Assembly (NCBI GenBank): GCA_900471815.1
Contig: UICE01000010.1
Span: 45,442-78,001, forward strand
Origin: Hyphomicrobiales bacterium
Lineage (GTDB): Bacteria > Pseudomonadota > Alphaproteobacteria > Rhizobiales > Rhizobiaceae
Direction: 5' to 3'
DNA: 32,560 bases
Position 1 is the first letter of the stretch. Each line of letters opens with the position of its first letter. Positions 27,779 through 32,560 of this stretch are shown one piece after another. Under the pieces are notes generated by a model that was not told the origin of the DNA, searched no databases, and saw nothing but the letters and a program-made list of their open reading frames with translations. The position numbers and the translations under genes were made by a program.

Positions 27779-28192
27779 TTATTCTGCGATGCGCTGAATA
27801 AAGCGCGTCTTGACCGAAAGTTTCGCAGCTCCGAGGCGAAGTGCCTCACGGGCGGTTTCTTCCGAAACACCGTCGAGCTCGAACATGATGCGGCCTGGTG
27901 CGACACGGGACGCCCAATAATCAACCGAACCCTTACCTTTACCCATGCGGACTTCAGTAGGCTTCGATGTAACTGGCACATCCGGGAAAATCCGGATCCA
28001 CACGCGACCGGCACGTTTCATGTGACGGGTAATTGCACGGCGAGCGGCCTCGATCTCACGCGCTGTAACGCGGTTCGGCTCGAGGGCCTTCAGGCCGAAA
28101 GCACCAAAATTCAGATCCGTGCCGCCCTTCGATGCGCCGTGGATACGGCCCTTGAACTGCTTGCGGAACTTTGTGCGCTTAGGCTGCAGCAT
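27779..28192 (-). CDS. rplP: 50S ribosomal protein L16
   Basis: L16 contacts the A-site tRNA elbow near the peptidyl transferase centre. The 137-residue protein has [16 protein letters not shown] at the start, the segment [20 protein letters not shown] in the middle, and [20 protein letters not shown]. It ends 12 bases before rpmC and follows rpsC by 41 bases. Confidence 0.98.
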   Translation of the reverse strand: MLQPKRTKFRKQFKGRIHGASKGGTDLNFGAFGLKALEPNRVTAREIEAARRAITRHMKRAGRVWIRIFPDVPVTSKPTEVRMGKGKGSVDYWASRVAPGRIMFELDGVSEETAREALRLGAAKLSVKTRFIQRIAE

Positions 28193-28233
28193 TGTTCTCT
28201 ACTCCAAAATTCTCAGTTACGAAAGACGCTATT

Positions 28234-28944
28234 TTAAGCGTTTTCGCGACGACGGCCTGAACCCTGATGACTGGCATCGCCTTCAACAGCACGGCGTTCG
28301 GAAGCCATTGGGTCATGCTCAAGGATTTCGCCCTTGAATACCCAGACTTTAACACCGCAAATGCCGTAGGCAGTGTGCGCTTCAGCAGTTCCGTAATCGA
28401 TATCGGCACGAAGGGTATGCAGAGGCACACGGCCTTCACGGTACCATTCCATACGAGCAATTTCCGCGCCGCCAAGACGACCCGAGCAATTGATACGAAT
28501 GCCTTCTGCACCAAGACGCATTGCCGACTGAACGGCACGTTTCATGGCACGGCGGAAAGCGACGCGGCGTTCAAGCTGCTGCGCGATCGACTGAGCAACC
28601 AGAACAGCGTCTGTCTCTGGCTTGCGGACTTCGACGATATTGAGCGTTGTATCCGCATTGGTCATTTCTGACAGCTTCTTGCGCAACTTCTCGATATCGG
28701 CGCCCTTTTTGCCGATGATCAGACCTGGACGGGCAGCATGGATCGTAACGCGGCACTTCTTGTGCGGACGCTCGATAACTACCTTGGAAATGGCAGCCTG
28801 CTTCAACTCATCCATCAGATACTTGCGGATCTTCAGGTCTTCGTGCAGCAGCTTGCCATATTCACCAGTGTTCGCGTACCAACGCGAGTCCCAGGTGCGA
28901 TTGATGCCCAGGCGGAAACCAATCGGATTAATCTTCTGGCCCAT
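28234..28944 (-). CDS. rpsC: 30S ribosomal protein S3
   Basis: S3 guards the mRNA entry channel and has helicase-related function together with S4 and S5. The 236-residue protein has the type II KH domain with GxxG in [18 protein letters not shown] (about 74-91). The C-terminal domain includes [20 protein letters not shown]. It starts within the stop codon of rplV (TAATG). Confidence 0.98.
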   Translation of the reverse strand: MGQKINPIGFRLGINRTWDSRWYANTGEYGKLLHEDLKIRKYLMDELKQAAISKVVIERPHKKCRVTIHAARPGLIIGKKGADIEKLRKKLSEMTNADTTLNIVEVRKPETDAVLVAQSIAQQLERRVAFRRAMKRAVQSAMRLGAEGIRINCSGRLGGAEIARMEWYREGRVPLHTLRADIDYGTAEAHTAYGICGVKVWVFKGEILEHDPMASERRAVEGDASHQGSGRRRENA

Positions 28945-29333
28945 TATGCGGCCTCCCCTTTTTCCTCAGCTTCGCGAACAACGATCGTCAGATGCGAGAA
29001 TGGCTTCTCGATCCGGCTTGCACGACCGCGGCCACGAACGTGGAAACGCTTCATCACGATTGACTTGCCTACATAGGCTTCAGCAACAACCAGAGTATCA
29101 ACATCCAGATCATGGTTGTTCTCTGCGTTGGCGATAGCTGATTCGAGAGTCTTTTTCACCGTTCCTGCAATGCGCTTGCGCGAAAATTCCAGATCGGCAA
29201 GAGCGGCGTTAACCTTCTTGCCACGGATCAGAGCAGCCACCAGATTGAGCTTCTGAGGGCTGATGCGGAGCGTGCGGGCAACGGCTTTCGCCTCGTTGTC
29301 CTTTAGCTGGCGCGGAGCCTTAGCCTTGCCCAT
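28944..29333 (-). CDS. rplV: 50S ribosomal protein L22
   Basis: L22 has a long loop that narrows the exit tunnel and is a known site of macrolide-resistance mutations. The 129-residue protein has [21 protein letters not shown] near the N terminus and the loop region [25 protein letters not shown] sequence (about 96-116). It lies two bases after rpsS and overlaps rpsC by one base. Confidence 0.97.
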   Translation of the reverse strand: MGKAKAPRQLKDNEAKAVARTLRISPQKLNLVAALIRGKKVNAALADLEFSRKRIAGTVKKTLESAIANAENNHDLDVDTLVVAEAYVGKSIVMKRFHVRGRGRASRIEKPFSHLTIVVREAEEKGEAA

Positions 29334-29335
29334 CG

Positions 29336-29614
29336 TTATTTCCTCTTCGCTTTCTTGTCCGCGCCATGACCGTAATAGGTACGCGTCGGAGCGAATTCAC
29401 CAAACTTGTGTCCGATCATCTCTTCGTTGACCGAAACCGGCACATGCTTGTTACCATTATACACACCGAAGGTCAGACCGACGAACTGTGGCAGGATCGT
29501 GGAGCGACGGCTCCAGATCTTGATAACTTCACTGCGACCGCCCTCACGTACCTTCTCAGCCTTCTTGAGAAGATAGCCATCGATGAACGGGCCTTTCCAA
29601 ACTGAACGAGCCAT
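29336..29614 (-). CDS. rpsS: 30S ribosomal protein S19
   Basis: S19 pairs with S13 in the head of the small subunit. The 92-residue protein starts [20 protein letters not shown] and has the signature [20 protein letters not shown] near the C terminus. It is 15 bases after rplB. Confidence 0.98.
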   Translation of the reverse strand: MARSVWKGPFIDGYLLKKAEKVREGGRSEVIKIWSRRSTILPQFVGLTFGVYNGNKHVPVSVNEEMIGHKFGEFAPTRTYYGHGADKKAKRK

Positions 29615-29629
29615 TTCAGACTACCTCTC

Positions 29630-30463
29630 TTACTTCTTGCGCTGATGACGCGAACGAGCGATGAACTTGTCCGTCGACTTATTGGAGCGCGTCTTCTTGC
29701 CCTTCGTAGGCTTGCCCCACGGAGTAACCGGATGACGTCCACCGGATGTACGGCCTTCACCACCACCATGGGGGTGATCGACCGGGTTCATGGTGACACC
29801 ACGATTGTGAGGCTTGCGACCGAGCCAACGGCTACGACCTGCTTTACCCAGGTTGATGTTGCCATGGTCGGGGTTCGATACTGCACCAACCGTTGCAAAG
29901 CAAGAACCATGTACAAGACGCTGTTCGCCCGAGTTCAGGCGAAGGATCGCCATTCCCTGGTCGCGGCCAACGAGCTGCGCATAAGTTCCAGCCGAACGGG
30001 CAATCTGACCGCCCTTGCCTGGCTTCATCTCCACATTGTGGATGATGGTGCCGACTGGCATGGCTGACAATGGCATCGCATTGCCTGGCTTCACGTCTGT
30101 CTGTGCGCCGGCAATAACACTGTCGCCAACTGCAAGACGCTGCGGAGCAAGGATGTAGCTCAGCTCACCATCTTCATAGCGGATCAGCGCAATGAATGCG
30201 GTCCGGTTCGGATCGTATTCAAGCCGTTCAACCTTTGCAGCCACGTCATGCTTGCGGCGCTTGAAATCAACGAAGCGGTATGTGCGCTTGTGACCGCCAC
30301 CCTGGAAACGCACGGTAATGCGACCAGTGTTGTTGCGACCACCCTTCGACGACAGACCTTCGGTCAATGCCTTGACAGGCTTGCCCTTGTAAAGCTCCGA
30401 ACGGTCCACGATGACCAGCTGGCGCTGGCTTGGCGTGGTTGGATTATAATGTTTGAGTGCCAT
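29630..30463 (-). CDS. rplB: 50S ribosomal protein L2
   Basis: L2 is needed for subunit association and sits close to the peptidyl transferase centre. The 277-residue protein has [20 protein letters not shown] at the start. The C-terminal signature [20 protein letters not shown] includes the conserved histidine next to the GGGEG turn. The very basic C terminus is normal for the family. It lies 20 bases after rplW. Confidence 0.98.
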   Translation of the reverse strand: MALKHYNPTTPSQRQLVIVDRSELYKGKPVKALTEGLSSKGGRNNTGRITVRFQGGGHKRTYRFVDFKRRKHDVAAKVERLEYDPNRTAFIALIRYEDGELSYILAPQRLAVGDSVIAGAQTDVKPGNAMPLSAMPVGTIIHNVEMKPGKGGQIARSAGTYAQLVGRDQGMAILRLNSGEQRLVHGSCFATVGAVSNPDHGNINLGKAGRSRWLGRKPHNRGVTMNPVDHPHGGGEGRTSGGRHPVTPWGKPTKGKKTRSNKSTDKFIARSRHQRKK

Positions 30464-30483
30464 TGTCTTTACTCCACGGCCCC

Positions 30484-30777
30484 TCAGAGACCAGTCGAAA
30501 TGTCGATTGACTGGCCTTCGGCCAACGTCACGACTGCTTTCTTGACATCACTCTGGCGTCCGACGATGCCGCGAAAACGCTTCACCTTGCCTTTGCGCAC
30601 AGAAGTATTGACTGCAGTAACCTTCACGCGGAACAGCGCTTCGACTGCGGCCTTGATTTCCGGCTTCGTCGCCTTCTTGGCTACATTGAAGACAACCTGG
30701 TTGTTTTCGGAAACCATGGTCGACTTTTCAGTAATTACCGGGCTGACGATCACGTCATAATGGCGAAGATCGGTCAT
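30484..30777 (-). CDS. rplW: 50S ribosomal protein L23
   Basis: L23 at the tunnel exit is the main docking site for trigger factor and SRP. The 97-residue protein has [18 protein letters not shown] and, in the C-terminal half, [21 protein letters not shown]. Its ATG overlaps the rplD stop as ATGA, indicating coupled translation. Confidence 0.97.
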   Translation of the reverse strand: MTDLRHYDVIVSPVITEKSTMVSENNQVVFNVAKKATKPEIKAAVEALFRVKVTAVNTSVRKGKVKRFRGIVGRQSDVKKAVVTLAEGQSIDISTGL

Positions 30778-31394
30778 TTGAAACGCTCCTCGAGTGCTTC
30801 AACTGCAGCTTTGGAAAGCACGAGCTTGCCGCGACGCAGAATGTCATAAACATTGATGCCCTGAATTGGTAGAACATCGATGTTCGGGATGTTCGAAGCA
30901 GCGCGAGCAAAGTTCGCATCAATCTCGGCACCGCCGATCAGGAGCGCATTCTGCAAGCCAAGCTTGGCGAACTGCGAAACAAGTGTCTTTGTCTTGGCTT
31001 CTGTCGCGAGCAGATCATCGATGATGATCAGATCGGATGCCTTGACCTTGGCGGACAGGGCATGACGAAGTGCAAGAGCGCGAACCTTCTTTGGCAGGTC
31101 ATGGGCATGGCTGTGAACAACCGGTCCATGAGCCTTACCACCGCCGCGGAACTGCGGTGCACGTGCTGAATGGTGACGAGCGCGGCCCGTACCCTTCTGC
31201 TTGTACATCTTGGCGCCGGTCCGTGCGATTTCCGAACGGGTCTTTGCCTTGTGCGTGCCCTGCTGCTTGCGTGCAAGCTGATAGCGGACCATGCGCTGAA
31301 GGATGTCGTCGCGTGGCTCCAGACCGAAAATCTCTTCGGAGAGTTTCAGCTTGCCGGCGTCCGCGCCTTCAAGTGTTGTAATCGTGAGATCCAT
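30774..31394 (-). CDS. rplD: 50S ribosomal protein L4
   Basis: L4 has a loop that lines the tunnel opposite L22. In E. coli it is also the repressor of the S10 operon, acting on the leader. The 206-residue protein has the loop sequence [20 protein letters not shown] (about 64-83) and the C-terminal [20 protein letters not shown]. Its start overlaps the rplC stop by one base. Leader control by L4 in this organism is not shown; see the hairpin before rpsJ. Confidence 0.98.
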   Translation of the reverse strand: MDLTITTLEGADAGKLKLSEEIFGLEPRDDILQRMVRYQLARKQQGTHKAKTRSEIARTGAKMYKQKGTGRARHHSARAPQFRGGGKAHGPVVHSHAHDLPKKVRALALRHALSAKVKASDLIIIDDLLATEAKTKTLVSQFAKLGLQNALLIGGAEIDANFARAASNIPNIDVLPIQGINVYDILRRGKLVLSKAAVEALEERFK

Positions 31395-32143
31395 TATTCG
31401 GCCCCCTCAGTTGTCTGCGCTACTTCTGCATCAGACACAGCTGCTGCGGCGTTTGCGGCATCGTCGATCAATGCGCGAAGGCCAGCTGGCTTCGGAGCAT
31501 TCTCGGGCAGCGCTACCTTGACGGCATCACGCACGAGGATCCATGCACCCTTCGAACCAGGAACAGCACCACGAACCAGAATAAGGCCGCGATCCAGATC
31601 AGTCGAAACAACTTCGATGTTCTGGGTGGTGATACGGGTTGAACCCATATGACCGGCCATCTTCTTGCCCTTGAACACTTTACCCGGGTCCTGACGCTGA
31701 CCGGTAGAACCGTGAGCGCGGTGAGTAACCGAGTTACCGTGTGTTGCGCGGTGACCGCCGAAGTTATGGCGCTTCATTGAACCGGCAAAACCTTTACCGA
31801 TTGAAGTACCAGTCACATCGACCTTCTGGCCTGCAACATAATGTTCGGCGGTGATCTCGACGCCGACATCTAGAAGATTGTCAGCAGAGACGCGGAATTC
31901 CGCTACTTTCGCCTTTGGTTCGACCGAAGCTGTCGCGAAATGACCGCGCAAGCTCTTCGTCGTATTCTTTACCTTGGCCAGACCAACACCGAGCTGAACG
32001 GCAGTGTAGCCATTCTTCTCGACTGTACGCTGAGCCACAACCTGGCAGTTCTCCATGCGAAGAACTGTTACCGGCACATGCTCGCCAGCGTCGTTGTAGA
32101 CGCGAGTCATACCCAGTTTCTGTGCAATTACACCTGAACGCAT
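31394..32143 (-). CDS. rplC: 50S ribosomal protein L3
   Basis: L3 nucleates large-subunit assembly and reaches the peptidyl transferase centre. The 249-residue protein has [20 protein letters not shown] and the loop [20 protein letters not shown], which keeps the glutamine that PrmB methylates in E. coli. The last 40 residues or so are an Ala/Glu-rich extension absent from E. coli L3 (209 residues) but common in related alphaproteobacteria. A GGAAGGA ribosome binding site precedes the ATG. Confidence 0.97.
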   Translation of the reverse strand: MRSGVIAQKLGMTRVYNDAGEHVPVTVLRMENCQVVAQRTVEKNGYTAVQLGVGLAKVKNTTKSLRGHFATASVEPKAKVAEFRVSADNLLDVGVEITAEHYVAGQKVDVTGTSIGKGFAGSMKRHNFGGHRATHGNSVTHRAHGSTGQRQDPGKVFKGKKMAGHMGSTRITTQNIEVVSTDLDRGLILVRGAVPGSKGAWILVRDAVKVALPENAPKPAGLRALIDDAANAAAAVSDAEVAQTTEGAE

Positions 32144-32168
32144 CGGTTCATCCTTCCGTCCTCAAGCC

Positions 32169-32477
32169 TTACAGCTTGATCTCGACATCAACACCAGCAG
32201 ACAGATCGAGCTTCATCAGCGCGTCCACAGTCTGGGGGGTCGGGTCTACGATATCGAGAAGACGCTTATGTGTGCGCATCTCGAACTGCTCGCGGCTCTT
32301 CTTGTCGATGTGCGGCGAGCGGTTAACCGTGAACTTCTCGATCCGTGTAGGTAGCGGGATCGGTCCGCGCACATTGGCACCGGTACGCTTGGCAGTCGAC
32401 ACGATTTCCCGCGTCGAATCGTCAAGGATCCGATGATCAAACGCCTTGAGGCGAATGCGGATGTTTTGACCGTTCAT
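32169..32477 (-). CDS. rpsJ: 30S ribosomal protein S10 (NusE)
   Basis: S10 belongs to the head of the small subunit and also acts as NusE in antitermination and transcription-translation coupling. The 102-residue protein has [19 protein letters not shown] and the signature [25 protein letters not shown] precedes the start at about nine bases. It is the first ribosomal gene in the window, after the end of tuf. Confidence 0.98.
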   Translation of the reverse strand: MNGQNIRIRLKAFDHRILDDSTREIVSTAKRTGANVRGPIPLPTRIEKFTVNRSPHIDKKSREQFEMRTHKRLLDIVDPTPQTVDALMKLDLSAGVDVEIKL

Positions 32478-32496
32478 TTCATCTTTTCCTTGTTTA

Positions 32497-32527
32497 GCGG
32501 AGACGCCCTATAACAGGCGTCTTCCGC
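32497..32527 (-). promoter_or_regulatory. Hairpin between tuf and rpsJ, candidate S10 leader element
   Basis: GCGGAGACGCC (32497-32507) pairs with GGCGTC-T-TCCGC (32516-32527), an 11-bp stem with a single-base bulge and an 8-base loop. It lies 13 bases after the tuf stop and 19 bases before the rpsJ start, so it nearly fills the gap. There is no T run on the minus strand. It could process the tuf-rpsJ transcript or regulate S10 synthesis. Confidence 0.55.
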
Positions 32528-32540
32528 ATAAAACCTTAAT

Positions 32541-32560
32541 TTACTCAATGATAGAAGCGA
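32541..32560 (-). CDS. tuf: 3' end of elongation factor Tu gene (partial)
   Basis: The last 20 bases, read on the minus strand, give Ala-Ser-Ile-Ile-Glu-stop in one frame. EF-Tu of Hyphomicrobiales typically ends in ...ASIIE, and tuf stands directly upstream of rpsJ in this group. Only the C-terminal tail is inside the window, so the call rests on the five residues and on gene order. Confidence 0.7.

Overview
The window is a piece of an alphaproteobacterial chromosome, most likely from the Hyphomicrobiales and quite possibly the Brucella/Ochrobactrum group. This rests on the uninterrupted S10-spc-alpha ribosomal gene order running secY-adk-rpsM-rpsK-rpoA-rplQ with no rpmJ between secY and rpsM, on the DUF2336 protein, on the protein sequences of the ribosomal genes, and on dispersed inverted-repeat elements between genes. 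The genus is an inference; no rRNA gene is present to settle it. Coding density is high, no gap without a gene exceeds 300 bases, and there is no tRNA, rRNA, CRISPR array, phage or insertion sequence.

Left part (1-6450, all minus strand). A four-gene operon encodes a complete branched-chain 2-oxoacid dehydrogenase complex (E1 alpha, E1 beta, E2 and a dedicated E3), read right to left with gaps of 1-5 bases. It has a readable sigma-70-like promoter (TTGAAA-17-TATACT) and a palindrome just downstream of the expected start site. Upstream lies a DUF2336 gene that ends in its own intrinsic terminator.

Middle part (6612-17667, mixed strands). This holds a translationally coupled MaoC-like hydratase / CitE-like lyase pair, a YdjA-like nitroreductase, an exported protein of unknown function, an acyltransferase, threonyl-tRNA synthetase (thrS), the AAA+ ATPase RarA, a periplasmic DegP/HtrA protease with a clear terminator, and an AraC-family regulator followed by a LysE/RhtB exporter. 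Two full copies of an inverted-repeat element (118 and 124 bp) flank the acyltransferase-thrS block, and the right arm of a third copy is cut by the left edge of the window.

Right part (17804-32560, all minus strand). This is the major ribosomal protein cluster, from the last codons of tuf (EF-Tu) at the right edge through rpsJ to rplQ, ending in a textbook terminator. It encodes 25 ribosomal proteins, the SecY translocon channel, adenylate kinase and the RNA polymerase alpha subunit. Most junctions are tight or overlapping, but five wider gaps carry strong inverted repeats: tuf-rpsJ, rplR-rpsE, rplO-secY, rpsM-rpsK and rpoA-rplQ. These intercistronic hairpins, the bkd promoter/operator and the dispersed repeats are the parts most worth a second look. 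I see no new multi-gene defence or metabolic system here.
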